A DNA stretch of 64,000 bases from Vallitalea maricola (GTDB lineage Bacteria; Bacillota; Clostridia; Lachnospirales; Vallitaleaceae), in contig NZ_BTPU01000004.1 of assembly GCF_036985595.1 (NCBI RefSeq), forward strand, positions 26,613 to 90,612. Reading direction: 5' to 3'. A program made the position numbers and the translations under genes. Position 1 is the stretch's first letter, and each line of letters starts with the position of its first letter. The notes under the pieces were generated by a model that saw only the letters and a program-made list of their open reading frames with translations, was not told where the DNA came from and ran no database searches. Positions 45,888-55,718 of the stretch are shown one piece after another.

Positions 45888-47192
45888 ATGTTGCATGATC
45901 CGAGTCATCATACTATGCCACCTGTAGCACAAGAGATTGTACTCAAGGAGAAAGATAAAGAGGTATTAAGAAAACTTGGGGCAAGAATTGCAGAAATTTC
46001 ATCTTTACCAATACATAAAGAAAAAGCAGTATTATGGACGAAACTTAATGACCTTGATTCTGCTAGACCAATGGTATGGATTAACGAGATACCTTGGCAT
46101 GAAATGAATGTCAATGATGAATTGACTTTACAATGTGAACATGAGTGGGCAAGGAATCTTGAGGATAATTTAAGAAAGACTATTTATCAATGGAATCATA
46201 TGCCAGGAGATATGATTGTAAATCCATATATTGAATGTCCATTGGTTATTCACAGCACTGATTTCGGAATAAAAGAAGAAGTAGATGTCATAAAAACAGA
46301 TGAAGCCAATGGAATATATTCAAGGCATTTCAAAATCCAGATAAAAGAACCTGAAGATATAGAAAAGATCAAATTGCCAAAAATAACTCATAATAAAGAA
46401 GCTACAGAATATGCTTATAAAGCAATGTGTGATATATTTGAAGGTATAATTCCTGTGAAGAAGGTTGGACAGACACACATATGGTTTACTCCATGGGATT
46501 ATCTAATCAGATGGTGGGGTGTGCAGGAAGCAATGATGGATTTGGTCATGAGACCAGATATGGTTCATGATGCAGTAGAAAAGATGGTTGATGCTTGGAT
46601 GGTTGAGTTAGACCAATTTGTAGACCAAAATCTATTATCACTTGATTGTAATAATACAAGAATAGGTTCAGGTGGTTATGGCTATATAAATTCTCTTCCA
46701 GGCGAAGATTATGACCCTGATTATATAAAACCTCATAATATGTGGGGATGTTCTAACGCACAGATATTCAGTGAAGTATCTCCACAGATGCATTGGGATT
46801 TTGCTATTGAACATGATATGAGATGGTTAAGCAGATGGGGACATACTTATTACGGATGTTGTGAACCTCTAGATAGAAAGATGAATCTCCTTAGAAGAAT
46901 ACCCAATCTTAGAAAACTATCTGTGAGTCCATGGTGTAATATTGATAGAATAATTGAAGAAGTACAAACAGATTATGTTATGAGTAGAAAAGTAAATCCT
47001 GCAATATTTATTGAAAATAACTGGTCCGTAAAACAAGCTGAAAAAGAAATAAGAGAATTCATGGACAGGACAGAGAGAAAATGCCATGTAGAACTTATCA
47101 TGAAGGATATATCTACTGTCAATTATCATCCAAAAAGACTATGGGAATGGGAAAAGATCGCTATGAGAATAGCTGAGGAATATAGTAATTAA
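45888..47192 (+). CDS. URO-D-superfamily protein, divergent type
   Basis: A 434-residue TIM-barrel protein distantly related to uroporphyrinogen decarboxylase. It lacks the arginine-rich porphyrin entry of true HemE and instead has WGHTYYGCCEPLDRK (His319, Cys324, Cys325), a likely metal or thiol site, and WKLI-type strand patterns in both halves. AAGGAGGAG precedes the ATG at 45888. An earlier in-frame codon at 45846 lacks a site. It is divergent from an AraC regulator. Related proteins are common in gut and sediment clostridia near sugar transporters, but the reaction is not established to my knowledge. Confidence 0.8.
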   Translation: MLHDPSHHTMPPVAQEIVLKEKDKEVLRKLGARIAEISSLPIHKEKAVLWTKLNDLDSARPMVWINEIPWHEMNVNDELTLQCEHEWARNLEDNLRKTIYQWNHMPGDMIVNPYIECPLVIHSTDFGIKEEVDVIKTDEANGIYSRHFKIQIKEPEDIEKIKLPKITHNKEATEYAYKAMCDIFEGIIPVKKVGQTHIWFTPWDYLIRWWGVQEAMMDLVMRPDMVHDAVEKMVDAWMVELDQFVDQNLLSLDCNNTRIGSGGYGYINSLPGEDYDPDYIKPHNMWGCSNAQIFSEVSPQMHWDFAIEHDMRWLSRWGHTYYGCCEPLDRKMNLLRRIPNLRKLSVSPWCNIDRIIEEVQTDYVMSRKVNPAIFIENNWSVKQAEKEIREFMDRTERKCHVELIMKDISTVNYHPKRLWEWEKIAMRIAEEYSN

Positions 47193-47201
47193 TAGATTGA
47201 G

Positions 47202-47239
47202 ATTGACGCTGTTTGGCCATGGAGCCATACAGCGTTAAT
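47202..47239. terminator. Hairpin between convergent genes
   Basis: ATTGACGCTGTTTGGC (47202-47217) pairs with GCCATACAGCGTTAAT (47224-47239) with one mismatch and a wobble pair. It lies exactly between the URO-D-like gene and the convergent kinase gene and could end both transcripts. Confidence 0.65.
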
Positions 47240-47249
47240 CTACTTGCTG

Positions 47250-49058
47250 TTAATCTTCTATTAGAGGTAAGTCAATGTAAACTGTTGTACCAACAGAAAT
47301 AGTACTTTCATATCTAAGACCATATTGATTCCCAAAATATAGTTTTATTCTTTCATTAACATTATGTACGCCAATACCAGAACTAAGGCGTCCATGGGTT
47401 TTATAAGAAGGAAATAATATTTTGGTACAGGTCTCAGAGTCCATTCCTATACCGTCATCTGTTATTGTAATTAACAATTTTGAATCATTGATACAGCAAT
47501 TGATACTGATGTTACCTTTACCCCTTTTGTTTTTTATTCCATGATAGATAGAATTCTCAACTATGGGTTGAAGAATAAGTTTTATGGTTTTATAACGCAA
47601 TAATTCTGGTTTTACTGATACTGAGTAGTCAAATTTGTCAGTATACCTCATGCTTTGAATAAATAGGTAATTCTTGACATGTTCAATTTCAGAAGATAGA
47701 GGTATGATATCATTACCTTTACTAAGGCTTATTCTAAAAAGTTTGGATAATGATTCAGTCATAGGAACTATATTATCGTTTTTACTTTCTGCCATCCATA
47801 TTATTGAATCAAGTGTATTATAAAGAAAATGAGGATTTATCTGAGCTTGAAGGGTTTTCAATTCAAGCTTGCGCTTTTGTTCTTGGTCTGATATTGCTTG
47901 CCGCATCAACTTTTCAATCTGAGATAACATACCATTGAAGCTGGAGGATAATATACCTATTTCATCTTTTGATTTTATATTTGACCTGATAGTAAGATTT
48001 CCTTCTGTAGCCTCAACCATACATTTTCGCAAGTTGAGTATTGGTTTTGTTATTGCAGTTGATAGGATATAGGTTATTGCAAGTGCTAATATCAGAGATA
48101 ATAGTCCCATGGAAACAATAATGTTCTTAATATGCTCAGCATCCTCGGTAATAGATTTGTATGGAGTTGCAGCTACTATATACCAATTAGCATTACTCAT
48201 ATATTTTGATACGATTTGATATTTTTCATCATATATTGTATCAGTGAAGATATTAATCTTATTATTAGTTAGTTTGGGTAATATGTTGGTTACATCCTTC
48301 CCCAATGAAGTGAATTTTTTGCTGTTAGTAATATTATTAGCAGGTTGATAGATTATTTCTCCATTATCGTTGACTATGAATATGAATCCATTCTTATATA
48401 ATATCTCTGATTCACAGAATTTCTTTAATTCTGATAGATTAACACTTATATGTATAACTCCTGTCTTTTTTAGTCCGTCATATCTTTGAATGGTTCTATT
48501 AACCGAAAATACATTGATTTCTGGATTATCTAAGTACTCTTGTTTGTGAGGACCTGATATCTTAGGGGTAACGCCTGATTTTAATATGTCTTTGTACCAT
48601 AACTGATTTTTATAATCATAATTGGTATTAAGGTCAAGGTGTGTGCTCTTGAATACTGATAATTTATCATTATCAAAAATCAGTATAGAGTCAATGTCAC
48701 TTCGAGAAGTGATAATATTCGATAGGAATTCCAGTGTACGCTGAAAACTATCAGATGAATCAATACTATAATAAGAATCATGTTTATTAAGGTATTTTTG
48801 TACATATTGATTATAAGCAATTATATTAGAAATATACTTAATCTGGTAGATATATTCATCCAGATTGACAACAAGTGATGAAGTAACTTTTTTGGAATAA
48901 TCAATATTGTTATTAAGGAGCTTATTATTATATTTACTAAGTGCAAAGATAAGTGTTGAACTGATTAATAAAATAATAACCAAAGAAAAAGATAATAGTA
49001 TTTTAGTACGTATACTGATATGTCTTATTTTTTCAAGATACTTTTTAGTTATTACCAT
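47250..49058 (-). CDS. YesM-type sensor histidine kinase (second pair)
   Basis: A 602-residue membrane sensor: N-terminal helix, extracytoplasmic Cache domain, second helix near residues 290-312, HAMP (TKPILNLRKCMVEATEGNLTI), the His-box LQAQINPHFLYNTLDSIIWM and HATPase (VENSIYHGIKNKRGKG, TDDGIGMD, GIGVHNVNERIKLYFG). The catalytic half is closely similar to the kinase at 9373, so the two pairs are paralogous. The gene lies two bases after its regulator gene, whose end supplies GGAGGAA. It probably senses the sugar imported by the locus on the other strand. Confidence 0.94.
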   Translation of the reverse strand: MVITKKYLEKIRHISIRTKILLSFSLVIILLISSTLIFALSKYNNKLLNNNIDYSKKVTSSLVVNLDEYIYQIKYISNIIAYNQYVQKYLNKHDSYYSIDSSDSFQRTLEFLSNIITSRSDIDSILIFDNDKLSVFKSTHLDLNTNYDYKNQLWYKDILKSGVTPKISGPHKQEYLDNPEINVFSVNRTIQRYDGLKKTGVIHISVNLSELKKFCESEILYKNGFIFIVNDNGEIIYQPANNITNSKKFTSLGKDVTNILPKLTNNKINIFTDTIYDEKYQIVSKYMSNANWYIVAATPYKSITEDAEHIKNIIVSMGLLSLILALAITYILSTAITKPILNLRKCMVEATEGNLTIRSNIKSKDEIGILSSSFNGMLSQIEKLMRQAISDQEQKRKLELKTLQAQINPHFLYNTLDSIIWMAESKNDNIVPMTESLSKLFRISLSKGNDIIPLSSEIEHVKNYLFIQSMRYTDKFDYSVSVKPELLRYKTIKLILQPIVENSIYHGIKNKRGKGNISINCCINDSKLLITITDDGIGMDSETCTKILFPSYKTHGRLSSGIGVHNVNERIKLYFGNQYGLRYESTISVGTTVYIDLPLIED

Positions 49059-49060
49059 TA

Positions 49061-50662
49061 TTATTCCTCCAAGGATTTTCTATAGTCAGTAGGTGATTTA
49101 CCAGTGTATTTTCTAAAGGAAACACTAAAATAATGGGGATTGGAAAATCCAACTAAATGTGCTATCTCATAAGTCTTAAAATTAGTGGATTTTATTAAAT
49201 GTATAGCTTTATCCATTCTCTTATTAATCAGGTAGGTCTTAAAATTGATTCCAGTTTCTTTCTTGAACAGAGAACTTAAGTAAACAGAACTTACAGAGGC
49301 ATAATCAGCAGCTGAGTTAAGGGAAAGTTCTTCTTGCTCATAATTATTGTCGATATAGTCTTTTACTTTGGCTATGATATTATAATTACTATTGTTTCTG
49401 GTTAATGCCAATTTCTCAGATGCTTTTATACAAAAAGATTGAACGTTTGCAACAATTTCATCTATTGTGTCCATTTTTTCAATAGTATCATATAGAGATA
49501 TACCTTCTTCCCATGTTGAGGAAGAAACATCACTGGTTTTAACTACCACTTTCAGTATGCTTGTAATTATTTCTATAAATATGAGTTTGATATTAACCCA
49601 TGTTAGGGTTTCTTGATTTTTCAATAAAGTAGATATGTTGGATAATGTTTGTTTGATACTATTTACTTCACCAGCTTTTATTGCTTCCAATAAATATCCG
49701 CTAGTATCAAAAGGATAATAGAATTCTGGTTGAATATAATCCAGGTCATTAATATCATAGGTATTATTCTTTCCTAATGTATACTTACATTCAAGTGCAG
49801 ATAAAGCTTCTGTATAAGATGAATAGAGCCTGTAGATACTGTCTACGGTAATTCCTATTGAAGATGTTAAAGGTATGTTAAGATGATAATTGACGTTGTT
49901 TTGTATTACTTGAAGGGTAACTGATATGATGCTACGATTTTCCATAGGGCTCAAATATTGACTGCTGTTGAAAACAATTATTATTCTATTGTTATTATCA
50001 GAAAACACATAATAGCTTTTTCCTATTGTATCGTAGATTATATTTTTTACTGCAAAATAATATATCTCTGAATCTTTGGGCAGGATACTATTCAGATCAG
50101 GTTCTACTACACATATTGTATATGGTGCAAGGTTGAATTCTATTCCAAGGGAATATAGTCGATCAATAATCCTGTCATTATTGCCAGGAGTACATATGAG
50201 CATATTCAATAATCGTTCTCTTAATAAAGGAAGACTTTGATGCAATTGAGTTTTCATTTTTGTCAAGTAATTACGCTGGTCATTTTCTAGATTGATTTCT
50301 TTGCATAGTTGAGCAATTTTATTATATAGAGTTTTTGCACCTATTGGTTTCAAGATATAGTCTTTTACCCCAAGAGCTATGGCATCTTGAGCTAATTCAA
50401 ATTCATCATAGCCGCTTAATATAACTATATAGGATGTAGGAAGATATTTTCTGACCTGTTTGGTTAATTCAAGACCATCCATAAAAGGCATTTTGATATC
50501 TGTTAGTATAAGATTAGGTTTTTTGTCTAATGCTATTTCTAGAGCTTGTTCTCCGTCTTCAGCTTCATATACTTCAGTGAATCCAAGAGAATGCCAATCA
50601 ATGATAGTACTTATAGAGGAACGAACCAATTTTTCGTCATCGACAATCAAAAGTTTATACAT
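49061..50662 (-). CDS. YesN-type response regulator (second pair)
   Basis: A 533-residue receiver-AraC protein. Receiver: LLIVDDEKLVR, Asp in LILTDIKMPFMDG and Lys in YILKPIG. AraC domain at the C terminus: AADYASVSSVYLSSLFKKETG and YEIAHLVGFSNPHYFSVSFRKYTGKSPTDYRK. It is divergent from the binding-protein gene at 50879 across a 216-base gap, which is the natural target region. The start at 50662 has GGTGGGG upstream on the minus strand. Confidence 0.94.
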   Translation of the reverse strand: MYKLLIVDDEKLVRSSISTIIDWHSLGFTEVYEAEDGEQALEIALDKKPNLILTDIKMPFMDGLELTKQVRKYLPTSYIVILSGYDEFELAQDAIALGVKDYILKPIGAKTLYNKIAQLCKEINLENDQRNYLTKMKTQLHQSLPLLRERLLNMLICTPGNNDRIIDRLYSLGIEFNLAPYTICVVEPDLNSILPKDSEIYYFAVKNIIYDTIGKSYYVFSDNNNRIIIVFNSSQYLSPMENRSIISVTLQVIQNNVNYHLNIPLTSSIGITVDSIYRLYSSYTEALSALECKYTLGKNNTYDINDLDYIQPEFYYPFDTSGYLLEAIKAGEVNSIKQTLSNISTLLKNQETLTWVNIKLIFIEIITSILKVVVKTSDVSSSTWEEGISLYDTIEKMDTIDEIVANVQSFCIKASEKLALTRNNSNYNIIAKVKDYIDNNYEQEELSLNSAADYASVSSVYLSSLFKKETGINFKTYLINKRMDKAIHLIKSTNFKTYEIAHLVGFSNPHYFSVSFRKYTGKSPTDYRKSLEE

Positions 50663-50878
50663 ATATGCCCCACCTTTTTGTCTTAGTTTTAAGAACTTAA
50701 AAAAAGCATATCATCATATAGTTAAAAAATCAATATGCTTACAAGTATTGTTAATAAATGGACCAAAACATCTTAAGAAATTGAATTAACTTTTTCCTGT
50801 AAGCAAATTATAATGTATCTATCGTAAGTGATGTGCTAATATTAACAATAATAATAAATACTTTTAAGGAGGAGTTTT

Positions 50879-52084
50879 TTGAAGAAATTATTAGCACTTG
50901 TTATAACAATCTTTCTTGCAGCAACTTTATTTATTAGTTGTAAATATAATGATGATATTTACCAAGATAACAATTTCTCTGAAAATGATCAATCAGTAAA
51001 TGAGGGTAATACTGATTTACAGGTTGATATATCAAATTTGAAGTCCTATGATGGACAGTTACTTATTTATCCAACCAAAATAAAAGAAATACCTGAAAGA
51101 CCTTCTAATCCTGAATTGTTACCTTTAGTTGATCCTATGCATTGGTATGATATTAGATTCCCTGGGTGGGTACAAGACAAAATTAATATACCATCGTCAC
51201 CTGCTGATGGAGCTAAAGGTAAGAAAATATATGTAATCGTTACTACTGAACATCCTTATTGGACAGCTGTTGGCATTGGAGCTAAAAAGGTAGCAGATGC
51301 ATATGGGATAGATTTTAGAATGTTAAATCCAAATGGAGATATATTAAAGCAGAATCAATTAATAGATTATGCAATAAAAGATGGTGCTGACATGATTATA
51401 TTAGCAGCCATTGATAAAAAAGAAGCTGTATCTCAAGCTATAAGAATCAATGAAGAGGGTATACCGCTAATATTCTTCAATACACTACCAGAATCTGAGG
51501 CATTAAAATATTGCCTTTCATGGACTGGACCAGATGATTGGGAAACTTTTCGTATGTTAGCAAGGAGTTTGGCTGATGAATTAGGTAAAGAAGGTGGTGT
51601 CTGTTATCTTAGGCATACACCAGTAGGCGGTTCGCCGTATTATGCAAGGAATTGGGCACCTATTACGGAGCTCAGGGAGTATGCACCTGATATTAAGACA
51701 CTTGATAGTAAGGACTGTGATTTTGACTATGATATTTCTAAGGAAATAGTAATTAAGTGGATTGATGAATATGGTGAAGAATTAAAAGGTATCGTTTGTA
51801 GTGATGATTCGATACAAGCAATCGGCGCTATTGATGCCTGTAAGGAAACAGGAAGAAATGACATAGTTATTGTAGCATCTGGTAATGGTAAAAATGGAAT
51901 GGATGCAGTTAAAAAAGGAGATTTGTTTGCTATAACCTATCAATCAGCAGAGGCAGATGGGGCACTTCCTATAAAGGTTGCAGCTGATTGGTTGAATGGA
52001 AAGAAGATAGATGATATATACTATCTATCTAGTAATATCATAACTGAAGAAAATGTTGATAAATATATGCCGGCTCAATGGTAA
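50879..52084 (+). CDS. Extended sugar-binding lipoprotein 1
   Basis: A 401-residue solute receptor starting at a TTG with AAGGAGGAG upstream, and with a lipobox LFISC. Unlike ordinary RbsB proteins it carries about 110 extra residues before the binding fold, including YDGQLLIYPTKIKEIPERP and a Trp/Asp-rich MHWYDIRFPGW. The binding fold follows (HPYWTAVGIGAKKVADAYGI), with the conserved block SWTGPDDWETFRMLA and the ending KYMPAQW. The protein at 56893 shares all these features and is a paralogue. It belongs to the importer at 53189-56850. Confidence 0.88.
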   Translation: MKKLLALVITIFLAATLFISCKYNDDIYQDNNFSENDQSVNEGNTDLQVDISNLKSYDGQLLIYPTKIKEIPERPSNPELLPLVDPMHWYDIRFPGWVQDKINIPSSPADGAKGKKIYVIVTTEHPYWTAVGIGAKKVADAYGIDFRMLNPNGDILKQNQLIDYAIKDGADMIILAAIDKKEAVSQAIRINEEGIPLIFFNTLPESEALKYCLSWTGPDDWETFRMLARSLADELGKEGGVCYLRHTPVGGSPYYARNWAPITELREYAPDIKTLDSKDCDFDYDISKEIVIKWIDEYGEELKGIVCSDDSIQAIGAIDACKETGRNDIVIVASGNGKNGMDAVKKGDLFAITYQSAEADGALPIKVAADWLNGKKIDDIYYLSSNIITEENVDKYMPAQW

Positions 52085-52096
52085 GGGAGGGATTTC

Positions 52097-53161
52097 ATGA
52101 CTTCAAAGGAAAGAGGAGTTGCTCCAATTAAGAATAAGACCATGGATAGATTTCCAATGTGGTATGGTGGTGACCCGAAGACCACTGAAAATATTGTTGC
52201 AGCTCTAGGGGCAAAAGATGAAAATGAAGCATTATATGACATATTAGATATTGATTATAAAACTATTAGACCTAAATATGTTGGGAAGCCTTTCAAGATA
52301 TACGAAGATGGAAGTTTTGATACTGATTGGGGTATACGAAGAGCAGGGCTTCATTATGGGCAAGCAATTACACATCCTCTAGCATATGCAAGGTCAGTTA
52401 AAGACATCATGGATTATCCCTTTCCTGATATTGATGATTATAATTGTAAAATCACTGAAAAACAATTACGTGATGCAGAAGGATATACAATCATCGGTGG
52501 AACTTGGTCTCCTTTTTTTCATGATGCTACTGAATTGATTGGTATGGAAGAATTTTTTATCAAAATGTACACAGATGAAAAAGTTATAGACACTCTTGTT
52601 GGAAAATGTTTCGATTTCTATTATGAATTAACCAAAAGAAGCTTTGAACAAAATCCTGGAGTGATTGATATATTTTTTATGGGTAATGATTTCGGAACAC
52701 AGCGTTCATTATTATTATCTCCAGAGATGTGGAGAAAATATTTTAAACCTAGGATAAGGAAAATAGTTGATTTAGCCCATAGTAATAATGCTGTAACTGC
52801 TGTTCACTCATGTGGAGCAATAAGAAAACTCATTCCAGATTTAATAGATGTTGGTTTTGATGCAGTTAATCCTATACAGGTTAATGCTTCTGATATGGAC
52901 CCGCAAGAGTTGATGAATGAATTTGGTAATGATATAACCTTTTTTGGTGGTATTGATGAGAATGATATTTTATTAAATCAATCCGAAGAGAGAGTTAGAG
53001 AAGAAACCAAAAGAATAATTGATATATTAGGTAGTAAAGGTAAATATATTGTTGCGGCTTCTCATGATTATCTGTTACCAGAAGTTCCAGCAAAAAATAT
53101 TATTGCCATGTTTAATGAAGCAAGAAAATATGGTTTGGGAGAATTAGGCAGGATAAGTTAA
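52097..53161 (+). CDS. URO-D-superfamily protein (MtaA/URO-D-like)
   Basis: A 354-residue TIM-barrel protein of the MtaA/HemE superfamily with the HSCG motif (His237, Cys239) in AVTAVHSCGAIRKLIPD and the NPIQVNASDMDPQELMNEFG block. The third zinc ligand position of MtaA-type methyltransferases is not a Cys here (FFGGIDEND), so the metal site may be incomplete. GGGAGGG precedes the ATG, 12 bases after the binding-protein gene. It is co-transcribed with the sugar importer. The reaction is unknown. True heme synthesis is unlikely from the context. Confidence 0.85.
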   Translation: MTSKERGVAPIKNKTMDRFPMWYGGDPKTTENIVAALGAKDENEALYDILDIDYKTIRPKYVGKPFKIYEDGSFDTDWGIRRAGLHYGQAITHPLAYARSVKDIMDYPFPDIDDYNCKITEKQLRDAEGYTIIGGTWSPFFHDATELIGMEEFFIKMYTDEKVIDTLVGKCFDFYYELTKRSFEQNPGVIDIFFMGNDFGTQRSLLLSPEMWRKYFKPRIRKIVDLAHSNNAVTAVHSCGAIRKLIPDLIDVGFDAVNPIQVNASDMDPQELMNEFGNDITFFGGIDENDILLNQSEERVREETKRIIDILGSKGKYIVAASHDYLLPEVPAKNIIAMFNEARKYGLGELGRIS

Positions 53162-53188
53162 TTAAATATAAGAAAGTGGGGATACGTT

Positions 53189-54703
53189 TTGGCAGGCAAA
53201 GTAGCACTAGAAGTTAAAAATGTTAGTAAAAGATTTCCTGGAACTCTTGCTGTAGATAATGTCAGCGTTGAATTTCACCAAGGTGAAGTGCATGCTCTTA
53301 TGGGTGAAAACGGAGCTGGAAAATCAACTCTGATGAAAATGATTGCAGGTTCTTATAATGATTATACTGGTGATATCTTGATAAATGGAGAGAAAAAATT
53401 ACTTCATTCTCCATCAATATCTAAGAAAAATGGCATTGGTATGATATATCAGGAGTTAAGTCTAGCAAGACCTATTAGTATTGCAGAAAATATTTTAGTA
53501 GGAAGATTACCAGTTAAATATAGAGTCGTTCTTGACAAAAGTAAAATGATAAAGGAAGCCAAGAAATGTCTGGCAACTGTAAAATTGGAAAGTCTAGATC
53601 CAGAGAAGAATATATCTGAGATAAGTCAGCACCAGGCTCAACTAGTTGAAATTGCAAAAGTAATGGGAAATAACCCTAACATACTAGTGTTTGATGAGCC
53701 CACATCTGCATTATCAAGAGAAGAAGTAGAGATGTTATTCAATATTATCACTGATTTGAAGAATAAGGGTATGGCGATTATATATATTTCTCACCATATT
53801 CCAGAAATATTCAGGATAGCTGATAGAGTCACTGTAATGAGGGATGGAAAGAAAATTGATACAAGAAGTATAGATGATGTTAAACCAGAAGAACTCGTTC
53901 AGATGATGGTAGGAAAAACAATAGATAAATTCTATAGTAAGAGAAAAGGTAAAATAGGTGATACTTATCTAGAAGTACAGGATTTGACTAGATATGGGTT
54001 TGTACATAATATTTCATTTAAGGCAAGAAAAGGTGAAATCCTAGGGTTTATGGGTTTGTCTGGAGCAGGACGTACGGAGTTAGCTAGATGTATAGTTGGT
54101 ATTGACCCCATAGATAAAGGAAAAGTGATGAAAGATGGAGAAGATGTGACACCAAAAAATTATGATGACGGTATTAACAAAGGATTCGCATATCTATCAG
54201 AGGATAGAAAATCACAAGGACTATTTCTTAGGTTGACCAATGAAGAAAATATATTATCAGCTCTGATTCCTGAATATTCTAAGAGTGGTATTTATAAAAA
54301 AAGTAATGCAGGCAATATTGTTATGGAGCAGATTGAAAAGTTGAAGGTTAGTCCTCCGAATCCTAAGGTTGGAGTTGGAAGTTTATCAGGTGGTAATCAA
54401 CAAAAAATATTATTAGGTAAATGGCTTGCCACTGAACCTGATGTTCTGATACTGGATGAACCAACACGAGGTGTAGATGTTGGTGCTAAACAAGTAATTC
54501 ATGATGTAGTTACTCAGTTAGCGGATAATGGAACAACAGTATTATTAATGACTTCAGATCTACCAGAACTTGTTGGATTATCTGATAGGGCTTATGTAAT
54601 TAGAGGCGGACATATTATAGGAGAAATAGGCAAAGATAAATTAACTGAAGAAACAGCACTGCTTGCAGCTAACGGAGAAGGGAGTGTATGCGATGTCTGC
54701 TAA
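53189..54703 (+). CDS. Sugar ABC transporter ATPase, RbsA/MglA type (second)
   Basis: A 504-residue duplicated ATPase: Walker A GENGAGKST, Walker B LVFDEPTSALS, second-half GLSGAGRTE, signature LSGGNQQKILLGKWL and LILDEPTRGVDVGAK. It starts at a TTG behind GTGGGG. It overlaps the first permease by 11 bases. It powers an importer with two permeases and two binding proteins, an arrangement richer than the single-permease system at 12396. Confidence 0.94.
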   Translation: MAGKVALEVKNVSKRFPGTLAVDNVSVEFHQGEVHALMGENGAGKSTLMKMIAGSYNDYTGDILINGEKKLLHSPSISKKNGIGMIYQELSLARPISIAENILVGRLPVKYRVVLDKSKMIKEAKKCLATVKLESLDPEKNISEISQHQAQLVEIAKVMGNNPNILVFDEPTSALSREEVEMLFNIITDLKNKGMAIIYISHHIPEIFRIADRVTVMRDGKKIDTRSIDDVKPEELVQMMVGKTIDKFYSKRKGKIGDTYLEVQDLTRYGFVHNISFKARKGEILGFMGLSGAGRTELARCIVGIDPIDKGKVMKDGEDVTPKNYDDGINKGFAYLSEDRKSQGLFLRLTNEENILSALIPEYSKSGIYKKSNAGNIVMEQIEKLKVSPPNPKVGVGSLSGGNQQKILLGKWLATEPDVLILDEPTRGVDVGAKQVIHDVVTQLADNGTTVLLMTSDLPELVGLSDRAYVIRGGHIIGEIGKDKLTEETALLAANGEGSVCDVC

Positions 54704-55718
54704 GGATAATACAGTTTTGGTGAAATCCAGATTTAATGATGTTGATGATAAAAATGGTATCAGTAAGTTATTTGACAAAGCAGGTGTATATGTAATAGCT
54801 CTATTATTGATTATTCTAGGAATAATTGTGGCACCTACCAAGTTTTTGACACCGGATAATATGTTAAATATTTTAAGAGCCGTTGGAATGTTAGGTATTA
54901 CAGCTTGTGGATTATCCTTTGTAATCTACAGTTCACAAATGGCGGATATGAGCGTGCCGTCAGCTATGGCATTCTCAGGGATAATAACTGTACAGTTTTT
55001 ACATTTTGGACTTATACCGGCTCTGATTCTTGGAATAATGTTTGGAATGCTAATAGGACTGGTGAATGGAATTGTGGTAGGGTATTTTAGAGCCAATGCA
55101 ATCTTATGGACTCTGGCTATGCAGTTTGGTATGGAAGGGATTATGAGATATGTTTGGTCTGGTAATCAATTATATCCAGATTTGGAGCCAGGTACATCAG
55201 GAGCGGCTTTCGTTAATATTTTCAGAATGGAAATTGGTCCTGTGCCACTACTGATCATTGTCATGATTATTTTATACATAGCTGCTAATTTCGTCATGAA
55301 GAAGACAAAGTTCGGTAATCAATTAAAACTGGTTGGTTCTGCATATGATGTTGCCAAATGTACAGGTATCAATGTTAGGAGAACTGTATTGTATTCATTC
55401 TTAATAAGTTCACTTACCGCTTCTATTGCTGGGATATTTATTACTTCAATGAATAAGCTTGGTGTATTCTATCTAGGAGAAGGGTATGACTTCAAAAGTG
55501 TTACAGCTATTGTAATAGGTGGTATGGCGTTATCAGGCGGTAGAGGAAATATATGGGGTGTACTTGGTGGTGTGTTGGTAATGGGATTGTTGAATAACAT
55601 ACTGACATTCATAGGTATCCCTACAGCAGTACAGAATGTATTTGTTGGATTAGTATTCATCGCAGTTGTTGCTCTACATACATATAAGTTAAGAAAGGTG
55701 GGTAAAGACTATGCATAA
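54693..55718 (+). CDS. Sugar ABC transporter permease A
   Basis: A 341-residue RbsC-like membrane protein with the MADMSVPSAMAFSG segment in place of the usual GGIDLS motif, GNQLKLVGSAYDVAKCTGINVRR and the conserved VTAIVIGGMALSGGRGNIWG loop. I chose the ATG at 54693 after AGAAGGGAG. An earlier in-frame start at 54663 lies deep in the ATPase gene. It overlaps permease B by eight bases, so a heterodimer is likely. Confidence 0.93.
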   Translation: MSAKDNTVLVKSRFNDVDDKNGISKLFDKAGVYVIALLLIILGIIVAPTKFLTPDNMLNILRAVGMLGITACGLSFVIYSSQMADMSVPSAMAFSGIITVQFLHFGLIPALILGIMFGMLIGLVNGIVVGYFRANAILWTLAMQFGMEGIMRYVWSGNQLYPDLEPGTSGAAFVNIFRMEIGPVPLLIIVMIILYIAANFVMKKTKFGNQLKLVGSAYDVAKCTGINVRRTVLYSFLISSLTASIAGIFITSMNKLGVFYLGEGYDFKSVTAIVIGGMALSGGRGNIWGVLGGVLVMGLLNNILTFIGIPTAVQNVFVGLVFIAVVALHTYKLRKVGKDYA